Below are positions 1 through 11,559 of a stretch of DNA of 64,000 nt, piece after piece. Origin of the DNA: Delphinus delphis (taxonomy: Eukaryota > Chordata > Mammalia > Artiodactyla > Delphinidae); the NCBI RefSeq assembly GCF_949987515.2, contig NC_082692.2:91955488-92019487 (forward strand), read 5' to 3'. Each line of letters opens with the position of its first letter. Position 1 is the stretch's first letter. The notes below the pieces were generated by a model. The model was not told where the DNA came from, made no database searches, and saw nothing but the letters and a program-made list of their open reading frames with translations. Both the position numbers and the translations under genes were made by a program.

Positions 1-85
1 TATCAGGCACTGTGCTAGGCTCTATATCACCTTACCTCTCAATTCTCCCAACACCACTGTAAATAACATTACTCCCCAAACGTCC
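1..85 (-). mobile_element. MIR SINE fragment
   Basis: Begins with 'caggcactgtgctaggct', the antisense of the MIR 3' region, followed by a decayed 'ctctcaattctcccaacacc' stretch. It is cut by the window edge. It could instead be L2-related. Confidence 0.42.
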
Positions 86-94
86 CTACTCCAA

Positions 95-540
95 ACCCTG
101 CAGAGGCTTTTCATCACACTTAGAATGACCTGGTCCTTCATGATCTGGTTTCTTGCTTCCTCTCTGACCGTAAGTCCTACCACACACAACTCCTTCACTG
201 TACCTTGAACATTCCAAGCTCCTTCCAACCTTACAGCCTTTGATACTCGTTCTTTCCACCTGAAATGCTCCCCCACCCCACAGATAGCCATGTGGCCTGC
301 TTCTCTCCCTCTCCTCAACAGTGTTTCTACTCAAGTGTCACTTCCACAGGAGGCTCTCCCTGACTCTCCTAATAATCCATCTCCCACCTTCACTCTCCGT
401 CTCCTTGCTCTGCTTTCGTTTTCCTCAAGGCACTTACATTACCTAAGCTTGAACATGAGCTCCATGAGGGCAGTAAGACATCCTGAGTCTAAAGAGTACC
501 TGGCACGTAGCAAGCACTCAAGGAAAATATTATGAATGAG
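95..540 (+). mobile_element. L2 LINE, 3' end
   Basis: Shows the usual order of the L2 3' end: a 'ctgaaatgctcccc' segment, a pyrimidine-rich 'aggctctccctgactctcc' segment, then 'gctccatgagggcag' and 'cctggcacgtagcaagcac', closing in 'aatattatgaatgag'. The 81-codon open frame at 290-535 lies inside this relic and is not a gene. Confidence 0.6.
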
Positions 541-544
541 CTAA

Positions 545-650
545 ACAATCTGCCTTTGCAAGATAAGGAAACAGGGACTCAGAGAGATTAAGTTCCTTCA
601 CCAAGTCACACAGACAGATCTAGTGATTTCAGGGGCTTGTTATGAGGCTC
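545..650 (-). mobile_element. MIR SINE fragment
   Basis: 'gataaggaaacagggactca' followed by 'caagtcacacagacag' is the reverse complement of the MIR core ('tgtgtgacttggg...ctgtttcctcatc'). It directly follows the L2 relic. Confidence 0.5.
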
Positions 651-699
651 ACTCCTGCCTCAGGCCTTTGGCCTTGAAATTCTAGCTCTTCGCATAGCT

Positions 700-945
700 G
701 GCTCCTTCTTCTCTCTTTAGAAAGGCCTTCTGAGGTAACTCTATCTAAAAGCTCCCCCATCACTGCACACTGCCAGTCCCCTCTATCACATTGCTCTATC
801 TCACATTCTTCACGACACTCACTACTCTGACGTTATCTCGTGGCTTGTTTACTTTCTATTACCTTCCCTACTAGAATGTAAGCGCCATGAGCACTGAGAC
901 CATATCTTCCTTGTTTGCTGGTCCACAGTGCAAGCACAGAATAGG
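700..945 (+). mobile_element. L2 LINE, 3' end
   Basis: Contains 'ctctatcacattgctctat', 'actagaatgtaagcgccatg' and 'cagtgcaagcacagaatagg', matching the end of L2. It is a second, separate L2 copy in the same orientation as the first. Confidence 0.6.
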
Positions 946-1039
946 CAATGGAAAATAAACCAGTAAAGGAAGAAGGTGTACCAAATGTAAAATAGCTAGC
1001 TAGTGGGAAGCAGCCACATGGCAGAGGGAGATCAGCGCA

Positions 1040-1224
1040 TTGCTTTGTGACCACCTAGAGGGGTGGGATAGGGAGGGTGGGAGGGAGACACAAGAGGGAG
1101 GGGATATGGGGATATATGTACATGTATAGCTGATTCACTCTGTTGTAGAGCAGAAACTAGCACACCACTGTAAAGCAATTATACTCCAATAAAGATGTTA
1201 AAAACAAACAAATAAATAAATAAT
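1040..1224 (+). mobile_element. L1 LINE, 5'-truncated 3' UTR
   Basis: The G-rich start ('gggagggtgggagggaga') leads into 'ggggatatatgtacatgtat', 'gctgattcactctgttgtag' and 'gcaattatactccaataaag', then an A-rich tail with (AAAT) units. This is the 3' UTR typical of recent cetartiodactyl L1. Only the last ~180 bp remain, as expected from incomplete reverse transcription. No clear target-site duplication was seen. Confidence 0.8.
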
Positions 1225-1694
1225 GAAAGAGGGTGTGCATGTACATCTCTTGGCACCATAAATGGCCCATAAGTGTTTACTAGCTACTAATTATATATTT
1301 TTTTAGTAATAGAGATGATGAGAAGAGTAATACTAAGACTTTAACAGGCAAAGATCTCAGGAAAAGAGATTCAAAGCAAAAAGATAGTGTAAACAAAGGT
1401 GGTTTTTCTTAGCTTGTATTCCCAAGGTAGTTTTGCCCCGTAAGTCTGTGGTCTGGGTAAAAATCGTAGAAACTGGCCTCAGTGAAATCACAGAGGTTCA
1501 GGGAGATGCTTTCACTCTTTATGGGTCAAAAATATTGTTTCAACGAAGAGCATGGCTTTGGGCACCTTCTCACACAATTCCACATGTTTAAAAGACGTAC
1601 AAATATTTCCATTTCAGAATGGCACCCAATGTGCAGTTCAGTTTGGACTCAGTTTTGTAACTCTCTACTCCAAGCTGAGAGGAGAACAGTCTTC
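1225..1694. other. No assignable feature
   Basis: AT-rich unique sequence. The open frame at 1482-1769 runs on into the transposon relic that follows and resembles no protein I know. Confidence 0.5.
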
Positions 1695-1875
1695 CCTCAG
1701 TATCCCCTGCGGATTGGTTCCAGGACCCCCACAATACCAAATGTGTGGATGCTCAGGTCCCTTAGGTAAAAATGGCATAGTCCAATCGGCCCTCCATATC
1801 CTCGGGTGCAGCCACAGATTCAACCAACTGCTGACGGAACTCGATCCAGAACCTGCAGATAGGGAGCGCTGAACT
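1695..1875. mobile_element. Tigger/MER2-like DNA transposon relic
   Basis: Two signatures of this pogo-type family occur close together: 'ggattggttccaggaccccc' with 'gtggatgctcaggtccctt', then 'tcggccctccatatcctcgg' with 'cagattcaaccaactgc'. The two blocks look like the two ends of an internally deleted element. Open frames of 95 and 106 codons cross it and are accidental. Confidence 0.5.
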
Positions 1876-3190
1876 TACTTATTCTTGTGACAAACAGTTT
1901 GGCGAATTTATGAGTGATCATCCAGGAATGGCAGAAAGTAAAACAACAAGGGCAATAAAAGTGAAAATCCACAAGATGTGTAGCCTGAAACATACAAATT
2001 TTTAATTCATAATTTAAAACAAGAATTGATACTTCTAAAAGAAAACTGAAAGAGGTGATAAAATTGAAGTTCTAACATGGAGTAAAATGAATAAAGTGTT
2101 CATATGTCTTTAAGATTCCCTCACAGCCAACAGAGAGGGCAGGGTAACTTCCTGAGCCTAGAGTAAATCTTAACTTTATTTTGGAATTACTTAGGCAAAG
2201 CTGCTGTTGCCAAAAAGAATAATCCCTTTATACATACTATACCCAACACCCAGAGGCTCTAAAATCATTCCTTATAAAAATATATGAAGAGCTGAAGGAT
2301 GTTGCAAAGAACAGTGGATGTGGGATAAAAACATCTGCATTCAAACCTGGGCTCTGAGTGTGTAAGACTGGAGGGACAGGACAGGAAGGCTGGGGTGTTG
2401 AATCTTGGCTCAAATACAAACTCCTCAGCTACCTACCTATCTCTCTTCTCTGTACCACTACAATTTCCCTTGAGACAGAGGTTTAACATGCCCAAGACTT
2501 GTCCTTGGAAGGCAGGCCTCCTAGGAAAGAAGTCAGCTTTCTGAAAAGTTCCATGGAAACTCATCAGTGGCCTATTGCTTAAGTCAATTAATCCTGGTCA
2601 ATGATGGCAAGTCTTGGACCCCAGTCCCCCAATCATGCCAGCTTCCCCAGCCTGAATGCTGATGTGGCAAATCCTGCCAATAGCGTGCTAGGTCATATAG
2701 CTACAACCATAAGGCTTGGACTCTAGCCTGCTAATCACTCTAGGAGAGGGGCTGATGCTACTACCCCCAACCATAAAGGCTGAGTTAAGAGCATGTAGCT
2801 GGAGCCAACTCACAATGCTATCGTATTGTGACTGGCTACTAACTGCAGCAAGGGTGAACTGATGCCTCCCTAAAAATTCGGCTTAAGAGCCCCAAAGCCC
2901 AAGGATGGGAATCTCCCTCCCAGAATATGACTTCCAGCCATGCCAGATAGCTGTGTGCAACACCAGAATCTGATGAACAAAGAGAACTACACATCTCGTT
3001 CATGACTCTGTTAAGTTCTCCCCCAGGGCTGATATGTGTACAGTCTGACTATCTGCCCTGGTTCCCACAACACCTCCTCTATTGATAATGCATATCAAGG
3101 GAGGGAGAGTACTTCTTAATAACCATTTGGAGGTTGTGGAAATAGAAAGGGAAAGCATATGTATATATACATTTATTTACAGCTGAAGAC
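1876..3190. other. Unassigned interval, possibly an old LTR in part
   Basis: No coding signal. The part from about 2470 to 3110 is less AT-rich than its surroundings, with segments such as 'gaaggcaggcctcctagg' and 'gggaatctccctccc' that resemble a decayed retroviral LTR. I could not place a family or edges. A MIR-like scrap ('tctgcattcaaacctgggct') lies near 2335. Confidence 0.3.
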
Positions 3191-3194
3191 TGGG

Positions 3195-3640
3195 TTAGTG
3201 TGTCTACCCATCTCCATAATAAATACTTATCAAATATCAGGCAATGTCCTGGATATTGGAGGAACGCAAAGAATAGTCGTAGTCATGCCAATCTTGCTCT
3301 GAAAGAGTTTAGGTTCTTGTAGGAGATATAAGATAGATACATAGAAAATTCCAATATAGAATAGAAAATTATTAGTGTCACCAAAAAAGTACAGTTTAAA
3401 TGTCACAGTAGTTCAGGAAGGAAGATATTGTGGAAGTGATGACATTTAAGCCAGAAGAATGGCATTAACAGAGAGAGAAAATGGCATAAGCCAAGACAGA
3501 GAGGAGAAGGTGAAGACTGACCGGAGTACAGGGCATATTTGGGGAAGCTAGGGAATATGGATGGAAAGGTCATCTATCAGAGGGTTTAAGCACTAGACTA
3601 GGAATATAAACTTTATTCTGAAGACCAAGAGGAGCCACTC
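3195..3640. mobile_element. Old unclassified interspersed repeat
   Basis: Starts with an 'aatacttatcaaatatcagg' motif and runs through 'gtgatgacatttaagccag' and 'aaactttattctgaagacca'. This resembles a common mammalian repeat with phrases such as 'gtgacatttgagc' and 'gggaagccactgga'. Similar decayed pieces recur at 6286-6770, 9785-10000 and 41895-42200. I cannot name the family. Confidence 0.35.
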
Positions 3641-4455
3641 AAAGATGATGACCCCTCAGAGCTCTTGTCAGAGGAATTCCAGAGGCAAGAGGTCACCCTA
3701 CCAGACGACCTCTGATGGCTCTCCTCCCTCTCATATCCCCTGAGTTTCTAGATTCCTGCTGAAGAAGAAATAATCCTTCAATTTAGACATGGCCACATCG
3801 GCTGTGTTAGGGCTTGGAGTGTCGGAAAGCTACTAAATGCCTTATGAAAGCACTGGCTATATCGCAGGTCATATAGAGAGAGCAAAGTTCAAGCAACTAA
3901 AGGGAATAGAAAACCCAAGCCAGAGGGGGCTCTTCTCTTCCTGGTGATCCCCTTGGGCAAGAAGTCAGTTCAGAGATTCAGAGACATCATCAGCTTGTTT
4001 TCTCACAATTTCTCAGCAGGGAAGTAATATTTTTCCTCTTTACCTCACTGTTTGACACATAAGTGGTACTCCCTCCCAACATCTGATAGTTGCATTAAAT
4101 AGCTGAAGGGAAAATAACTATTGTGGGCTAGACGGAATAACTAAACTCTAGGCATCCTTATCCTGATTAAATCCATTTACAGTGAACTCGAGCCAAGTGA
4201 AGCAACTATTTACAGAGCAGCTAGAAAGAACTTGCAGGATTCACTGAACTGGAATTTGCTGTGCTGAGCTGATTCTACAAAACTGTGATTACAAAACCAC
4301 AAAGCTTGACCAAGGAAAGATTCATGTGTTTAATGACCTTGTATCTGAAATCACACTCAGTCTGAAATCTCCTTCCTTTCCTACTACAGGAATTAGCTAA
4401 CTATATTGCTTTACTTATACAATTTTGTGTCTAAATACTATGACTACTGTCAAGT
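3641..4455. other. No assignable feature
   Basis: Unique-looking sequence without long frames, repeats or RNA-like structure that I could recognise. Confidence 0.5.
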
Positions 4456-4459
4456 GTGG

Positions 4460-5110
4460 TTTCTAAAAATTTATTATGAAGAAACCGACAAATATGCAAA
4501 GATGCATGCAGAAGGATGTTCACTGCAGCATTTCGTAAAATACTGAAAGACTGGAAACAATATAAATATCCAACAGGAGAGACTTGTTTAAGTAAAGTAC
4601 AGTCACAAAATGAACTACCAGCCAGCCAATAAAAAGAATAAATTAGATGTACTAACAAGAGAAGATGTCCATGTGTCCCTTAAATATTGCTCAGAAAAAT
4701 AAACAGGATGCAAACAGTATGTATAACATAATCTAATTTTTAAATATATATATGTTTATATATAAATACACATTTATATAATTTAAATGTATATATAAAT
4801 GTGTATATAAATATGTAAGGTATATACGCAAGATCAATGTATGAAAAAATATATATAGCATATATATATGTACATATATATCACAGTGAATGAGATATAT
4901 TTATAGATAGATAGATAGATGTAATTATATATACAAGAGTATGAGAGAAAGAAGAGCCTAAAAGTCATGAACCAAATTAACAAGTTAACAGTGATTGTTT
5001 CTAGGGGTTTGATATCATGGAGAATCCTCATTTTCTACTTAGTGTACTTCTGAATGGATTGAATTTTGTTACAATAAGCATATATTATTTTTACAATCAG
5101 AGAAAGGATA
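4460..5110 (+). mobile_element. Old L1 (L1M-type), 3' end
   Basis: Follows the L1 3' end order: 'gttcactgcagcatttcgta', 'ggaaacaatataaatatcc', 'agccagccaataaaaagaat', 'gcaaacagtatgtataacat', then, after an AT-rich insert, 'gttaacagtgattgtttct' and 'acaataagcatatattattt'. The open frames on the minus strand here are antisense to L1. Divergence suggests an old subfamily (L1MC/L1ME range). Confidence 0.7.
4738..4930. repeat. AT-rich microsatellite with a short TAGA run
   Basis: About 190 bp of alternating TA with interspersed 'tttatatataaatacacat' and 'aaatgtgtatataaa' blocks that are partly inverted copies of each other, ending in (TAGA)4 at 4904-4920. It sits where L1M elements usually carry a short AT-rich segment, so it is an expansion inside the L1. 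Confidence 0.8.
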
Positions 5111-5234
5111 TTTCTATCAGAAAAGGAAGACAGAAAACGAGACTTCATTAACTTTTCCAGATGTAAATATTACTTATATTAGAGATAATTTTTAAATCTC
5201 TTTAAGTGTACTGAAAATAAAGGGTGGAATAAAA

Positions 5235-5405
5235 TAAGCCACTTGGTATACTGAAAAGAATACTGGACGTAAATTTCAAAGTCTTCAGTTATGCATCCTA
5301 GCTCTCCATTTTCTCTCTCCAAACCACAGCTTCTTTATTTATAAAATAAGTGTCTATATTTACTGGCTCTCAAAGTCCCTCCAAGCAGTAACATTTCATT
5401 ATGCT
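5235..5405 (+). mobile_element. MIR SINE, decayed
   Basis: 'cttctttatttataaaataa' and the preceding 'tctctctccaaaccacag' correspond to the MIR core, with a degenerate 5' part near 'tactggacgtaaa'. Confidence 0.4.
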
Positions 5406-5675
5406 AACTGGAAATAAACATTCCAGGATTCAATCCTCCCTTATTAGAAATGGCCTGCAATGAGCCCTACAAAACTGCTGTAATTCAAAGACAGATGGGA
5501 GTGGTCCCAAACTTTTGGAAGAGCTGGGTTACATAATGGAATACATTTCAATCTTAGATCCCCAAATAACAAGCACATTCTAGCTGACTAAGCAACAAAT
5601 GTGAGGGAAAAGGGAACAAGGCCTTTTTGTGACTTGCAGTCAGAATTTCTGCCAATAATTCTATAATGACTCCCT

Positions 5676-5680
<5 letters not shown>

Positions 5681-5723
<43 letters not shown>
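5681..5723. repeat. (CA)21 microsatellite
   Basis: Uninterrupted CA dinucleotides for 43 bp. Pure runs of this length are usually polymorphic. Confidence 0.97.
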
Positions 5724-5725
<2 letters not shown>

Positions 5726-6120
5726 CATTTTTAGAGATGAAATTTACTCCAGAGATGTAAAGGGGACCTTCACAAAATCTCACAGTTGATGAGAAGACAA
5801 TGCAGGACTACAAACGTGTAATCATATCTAGACTGAGTGTAATACGCTTTAGACCTCACAGCCCACATCTGATGAGTCTCTTTGTAATACCTCCCACTGC
5901 TCAGTTTACTCCTCTGAAACTGTAACAGATTAAAAGGGAAAGATTCTTTAAAAAGGATGATTTCCATTTCCCTTTTCCCACCCTTATACGCAGGCACGCT
6001 GACATATACGTACCATCTATTTTGAGGCTACAGTCACACTCAAGGTGTGGATCTGAGTTACCCTACCCACTTCCAAGGAACCAAACAAACTTTAAGATGG
6101 AAGATAAATTTAAAAGGGTC
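5724..6120. other. No assignable feature
   Basis: Unique-looking. The 75-codon minus-strand frame at 5770-5997 has no recognisable domain. Confidence 0.5.
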
Positions 6121-6124
6121 AACT

Positions 6125-6285
6125 TAGAAGCATAAAGCAACTGTGTTTAATAGAAAGATCACGAAACTAGGAAATGAAAGACCTAGGTTCAAATCCTAGT
6201 TCTGTTACTTGGTTGCTGTAGGACCTTGATCAAGCTAGTTAAGATTTCTAGGCCTCAGTTCTCATCTGTATAATTTGGAAACCAT
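6125..6285 (+). mobile_element. MIR SINE
   Basis: 'ggttcaaatcctagttctgt', 'cttgatcaagctagttaag' and 'ggcctcagttctcatctgta' give the tRNA-derived B-box region followed by the MIR core. Confidence 0.67.
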
Positions 6286-6770
6286 TCATTCATTTATTCA
6301 ACAAATATCTGAGCGCCCACATGTGCCAGCCATGGTACTAGATGTAGAGGATACAATGTTGGGCCAAACCAGATGCAGCTAGTCCTTCTTCTCACGGAAT
6401 TTGTAGTCTAGAAGGAGAGTTGAACATTAAATAATCATACAAATAAGTGGATGAGGATTAGAAGACAAACAATGATCATTTCAGAGCATATAACAGAAGT
6501 AACTGACCTAGTCTTGAGCAAGTGATACTTCAACTTGTATTTGATGAACGAGTAGTCATCTTGGTGAAAGGAGGGGGGAGAAAGAGGAAGTATATTCCAG
6601 GAATAGGAAGCACTATGTTCAAAGACCCTGTGGTAGCAGAAAGCATAGATGGTTTGAGGAACTAAAAGAAGGCAATGAAAATGGCTATTGAAAAGTTTTA
6701 AGCATGGGAGTGAATGTCACAGGGTAGTTGTGAGATGATATGAAACAGGGCATAGAACATTGCTTTAATG
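6286..6770. mobile_element. Old unclassified interspersed repeat
   Basis: Opens with 'cattcatttattcaacaaat' and 'gtgccagccatggtactaga', then 'ggaatttgtagtctagaagg' and 'gttcaaagaccctgtggtag'. It is the same kind of relic as at 3195-3640 but better preserved. Related to neither the MIR before it nor any CHR SINE. Confidence 0.4.
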
Positions 6771-6954
6771 ATTAAAGCACAAGATATGATAGATGTTAAT
6801 AGGAGGAAAAAGTATACAATCATTTGAAACAACTCTCCCCCCAACTCAAAGGCATTATCAGAATACTAGCTGATATTGCTCAGTGACTAGGGTACTTTGC
6901 CAATAAAGGCAAGAATGGAATATAACAGCACCGCAGTAACTTTTTCTCAAGTTA

Positions 6955-7030
6955 AAAATCTTCCAGCAAAAGATATAAGGTTCACCATGTTTAAAATCTT
7001 CCAGCAAATGATATAAGGTTCACCATGTTT
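6955..7030. repeat. 38-bp tandem duplication
   Basis: Two head-to-tail copies, 6955-6992 and 6993-7030, each starting 'aaaatcttccagcaa' and ending 'ttcaccatgttt', with a single base difference. No spacer separates them. A recent slippage or small tandem duplication event explains it. Confidence 0.95.
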
Positions 7031-8284
7031 AAAAGAAGGGTCTGACTTTAGGGAAAGCAAATGACAGGATTTGTCAGAAGCCTCCACTGCAGAGCCACCA
7101 ATGAACGCTAACCCAGTTTGATACAGTAGAGATGAAATGCCAGAACAGCAGCCACCCAGGTTGCGATCAAATGCAGCTGCTTGAAAACAATTCAAAACGC
7201 AGTCGCCTGACTTCCTGAACTCCTGAGTCAAGTTCCAACCAAAGAAATTATAAGCTGACTTTGCCACAAGTAAAATTTCTACTAAAATAAAATAAAATGG
7301 TATTTTATTTTGAACTTAAATGAAACTTCAAGAAAAGTAACAGAATTGGTGGGTCTTTTTTCTTCCTTAAGAACACTGCTGGGGAATTTACTAATAGACT
7401 TATAAATAAGGGCGATAGAATGTCAACCCTGATAAGGATATTAATTAAATGAAAATTGACTGTTGACATTTCTGGCAACAAGCTAGTAGATCAAGCAAAA
7501 ACCCAAAGGAAGACAGAAGGTCAAGGTGATATTACACGTGCCAGAAAATAAGTTAAAAGTTTCTGAATAAGCTAAGACATATGAAGTTGCAGACCTGTGG
7601 ACTTTTTTGCTTATAAAAAGTCTAAAATAGAGCCATCTAAAACTTAAGTGGCAAGGAATTTGCCAGAAACATATTAGATACCAATCAGCATGACTTAATA
7701 TAGAATAGGCCAATGTAAATTTTCTTCTTTAACAAAGCAGCAGATCATAAAAATAAAGGAAACAAGGATATGCAATCTATCATAACTTTAGCAATCTTCT
7801 GAGTTCTACCATGCAATACCTAGTACCATGTAAGGGGAAATATAATGAAGTGGCTAGAAGGTTATAGCCAAAGAGTGGTTAACGCATCAGAATAAATTAT
7901 AGGAGTATTAAAGATTTAAATATATAAAAAAATCAAATCATTAAAAAGGAATTGAATATTTATTAAGTCTTTGGAAAGGGCAATTAGAAGCAATTTAAAA
8001 AACATAAAGGAAAATAAAAAAGGAAAAGGACATACTACATCACCATCAAATGAACACACTTCCAAATACAAAAAACAAACAAACAAATCCAAAATAGAGA
8101 CAAATAACAGATTGGGGAAAACACTGGCAAATAATATGGTAGACACCAGATTAGCATTTTTTAGTACACAGCAAGGTCACCAAGACACCAATGGAAAAAC
8201 AAGTAAAGAATGATGAAGACAAATTAAGGTCTGGTTTCTAATGCAGTTTTGTTTGGGTCATTGCTTTGATTCCTATGTATATTT
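7031..8284. other. No assignable feature
   Basis: AT-rich. The only structure is a short 10-bp inverted repeat around 7289-7311 made of 'aaaataaaat' arms. Short open frames on both strands are in low-complexity A/T sequence and look accidental. Confidence 0.5.
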
Positions 8285-8715
8285 GTTACCTACTGTCATA
8301 TAACAAATTACCTCAAAATTTAACAGCTTAAAATACTAAACATTTATTACCTCATGATTCCTGTGAATTAGAAATTTAGAAGCAGCTTAGTTGACTGGAG
8401 CAGCAGTCATCTGAAGCCTTGACTGGGGCTGGAGGATCCATTTCTAAGACGGCTCACGTGCATGGATGTCGGCAGAAGACCTCAGTCTCACTTCTCCACA
8501 GGTTGCCTGAGTATCCTCTCAACATGGCAGCTGACTTCCCCCTTAGTGAATGATCCAAGAAAGAACATGAGAGAAGCCACAATGTATTTTATGATACAGC
8601 CTCATAAGTCACACTCTGTCACTTTCATAACATCTTACCGGTTACATGGGTCAGTCCCATCCAATGTGGGAGAAGACAAACTAGGGCTTAAAAGTCATAA
8701 TACTGCCCAATAATA
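8285..8715 (-). mobile_element. Old LTR-like repeat
   Basis: 'aacaaattacctcaaaattt' and 'aacagcttaaaatactaaac' at the left correspond to the antisense 3' end of mammalian MaLR/MLT-type LTRs. 'gactggggctggaggatcc' and 'gtggcagctgacttcc'-like text follow. Family not certain. Confidence 0.42.
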
Positions 8716-10095
8716 CTGATTAATAATAGAAAATGGAAATCTTTCCTTCATTCACTAAACGTCTATTGAATATCTACAATGTGCTATCCAGAATACTAAG
8801 TGCCACCTTGGTAAAATCCATTCAAAACAGTTGATCTCAGTCACAAATTACTCTAGCAATAGTAGTACATTTCAAAGCTGAGCAAGAATGAGAAATGTAG
8901 TTTTCAAGTGGCCCAAATTCTGTGGGCCACTGCACCAGTGGGAATCTCAAAACTCTATTCAATGGCCAGAGAGCTGTCCATCAATGTCAAAATACTTCTG
9001 TCTAACACTACAACTGTCCCAAGCATGTCAACACAAATTTCCAAACAGAGTCAGTAGCTTTCTAGCCAGGATCAACACAAGAATCATCAACTAATGCTTG
9101 AAAGGCTTAGATCTGAAGCTTGTAGAAAGTCTCAAGATTGTTTCAAATCTAACTCATAAGCCTTCCTGAAGGTCTAAAACTCCATCCTATGTACCAAAGA
9201 TGATACTTTTAGTCCACTAACCCTAGAGTATGCATTTTGCTTTGTCTACTATCCAATCAACAAATATTTGTGGAATAACTGTTAGATAGCAGGCACTGTA
9301 CTAGCTCTGGGGAAATACACACTGTCTTCATGGGAGAGATAGGCAGTAAGCAAGCAAACAAACTAAATAATATAGCTTGTTGGACTCTGGCAACGAAACC
9401 CTTAAATAGCAGACACTCCTCATAAACAAAATTGGATTGTTCTTTTGGGGATCTTTGCAAAGTCTGACCATGTCCAAGTAGATCAAAAAATACGGAAAGC
9501 TTTAGTGAATGTGCAAACATCTCTCTTTCTATGAGGAATGTTCTCAGTTAAGGAACGCTTCACTTGGAAAGTCTTTTTGCCCTTTAAATATTCCATTGCT
9601 TTATAGAGACCTTGCTTTCTAAGATTCCAGATCTGCTAATGATATAATCAATAATAATAATTATTGTACAGTATTTGCAGTTTGGAATATATTTTTTATA
9701 AATATTATCTCATTTAAAAAATAATAATACAACTTATTATGCTGTACTAATACAGCATATTAAGCATTATGAATATGCTTGGCAAGAGCTTGGACCTATC
9801 AGATGACAGTCTGGCTGAAACAGGGGAAAAGGGGAGCGTTCCTCAAAATGAGGTAATAGAGCTATGGGAAAGAAGCCAACCTATACAGCGCCTTAAGGCC
9901 CAAGGCAGGAGTTTACGTTTTATGCTACATGCGGTGGGAAACTAGTGAATGATTTTCATCAGGCAAGTGACAAGGTCAGGTTTAAATCTGTAGTTTGTGG
10001 AATGCTGTACTATACCCATGTAGTCGTGTGATAACTGCTAAAGAGTGAGTAGGTCAGTCAAGGGCCAAGAAATCAGGCAACCTGACTTGGCCCAT
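8716..10095. other. Mostly unassigned, with small relics
   Basis: Contains an L2-like scrap near 8745-8830 ('ttcattcactaaacgtcta'), another near 9250-9370 ('agcaggcactgtactagctc'), an AT-rich patch near 9650-9760 with a 9-bp hairpin, and at about 9785-10000 another copy of the unclassified repeat ('caggcaagtgacaaggtcag'). No gene signal. Confidence 0.4.
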
Positions 10096-10860
10096 ATAGA
10101 GACCCAGACCCTTGGCCTTATCGTCATTAGAACAGTGTCATTTACCCTAGGCACTGAAATAAATGCAGCTATTTCTGCTGATGGTTATTTTCTCCTCATT
10201 TACTGAAAGTGAAAGGTCTTCTCTTCATGATTCATTCACAAGTCCTGCTGATCCTCCTAATTAAAAAGTTTTCAAACAAGTTGATACATTCGTTATTATG
10301 AGCCCAGACACACCAGGCATGAATCCTTTCTGCCACCCATATGCATGCCAGGAGTTCACTGCTGTATCTTTCATCATTATGAAGGAGATTCTTCAATAAA
10401 ATTTGCATGACACCATCTGCCACGTTCTCCTCTCAACTCTTTTGGTGGGGTGACTGCTCAGTGATTATGAATATCATATCTGGCGTCTTAAAAAAAATAA
10501 AACCCTAACAGAGACTCAAGGGGAAAAAAAGAGTCGTAAGACTTACCAACTGGGAAGTGCCATGGAGCACAGACGTAGGAATGCACCGTGGGCTACGCTT
10601 TTTACACCACAGTCAATAATGCAGTAAGAAATAAACTGAATCTGTAGTCATCTTAGGTTTCAGAAAATTAACTGGCTCATTCTTGCATCCTTTTTAACTA
10701 TTGCACCTTTTCATCAGTATAACTGGTTATAAAGGCGGAATGGGAAATTCTGAAAATTAAGCTGTCTCTCCACTTACGTTAAACCTGTTTATCCAAGGAC
10801 AAGACTTTGAGGTTCAATCTCCTCTGAGGTAACTTCTCTAATTAATCCAATAACATGATT
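10096..10860. other. No assignable feature
   Basis: Unique-looking. The 63-codon minus-strand frame at 10232-10423 has no domain I recognise. Confidence 0.5.
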
Positions 10861-11555
10861 TATTCACATTATGTGACATTATATGTGGCCTCTGGCACAA
10901 AGCCACTAGCAAATAGGCATGTATCTTATTTGGGTTTTCCATTTCCCACACCACGTCCCACGCAATTAAAAAACAAACCCACTGAGATAAGGACTTGGGT
11001 GCAAAGAATTTACTTTGGAAATACAGGGAGCAGCAGTTATGAAATAGAGAAAATAAGATACAGAAGTAGGAAAAAGGGGGTGCTGATAACCACTGTGGGC
11101 AACTGATGCTCAATGAATCTGGGGACTGATTCTTGAGAGACCACAGAGAATGCACCTAAGAATTTCCTCTGAAGGACAAGAGGCTGAGGCATTTATCCTA
11201 TTTTCCACTGGCTGAGGTTTGCCACTGGAGTCATTAACTCCATGCTGTTCTGTCCTGGCCAAAAAGTGGACTAAGAGAGCTTCAGGGACTTAAAAAACTG
11301 TCCTGAGGCAGAAGAGCCGAGAGAAATGGATGGCTCTTCAGGTAGGATGTGGTCAGCTTACATGGGAACTGTCCAGCACAGCTACAGCTGAGATTCATGG
11401 TGGATCAAGAGAATGTGGCACAGGACACAAAAATATCTGCTACAGCACAGAAGCGCTGTTGCCAGTGATAACACTGAAAGGGTGAACAATCGTATCTCTT
11501 AATTCTTAGTGCTAGAGAGGGACTAACTGATCAGCTAGCTGAGTCTGAGAATTGC
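10861..11555. other. Unassigned, repeat-like in part
   Basis: The stretch around 10970-11160 ('gacttgggtgcaaagaattt', 'gagcagcagttatgaaatag') has the look of a decayed antisense LTR end, but I could not confirm a family. The 105- and 83-codon frames on opposite strands at 10838-11155 overlap each other and look accidental. Confidence 0.3.
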
Positions 11556-11559
11556 CTGA

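Noticed and set aside
9739..9757. 9-bp hairpin 'tatgctgta' / 'tacagcata'
   Set aside because: Short stems like this are expected by chance in AT-rich DNA of this length.
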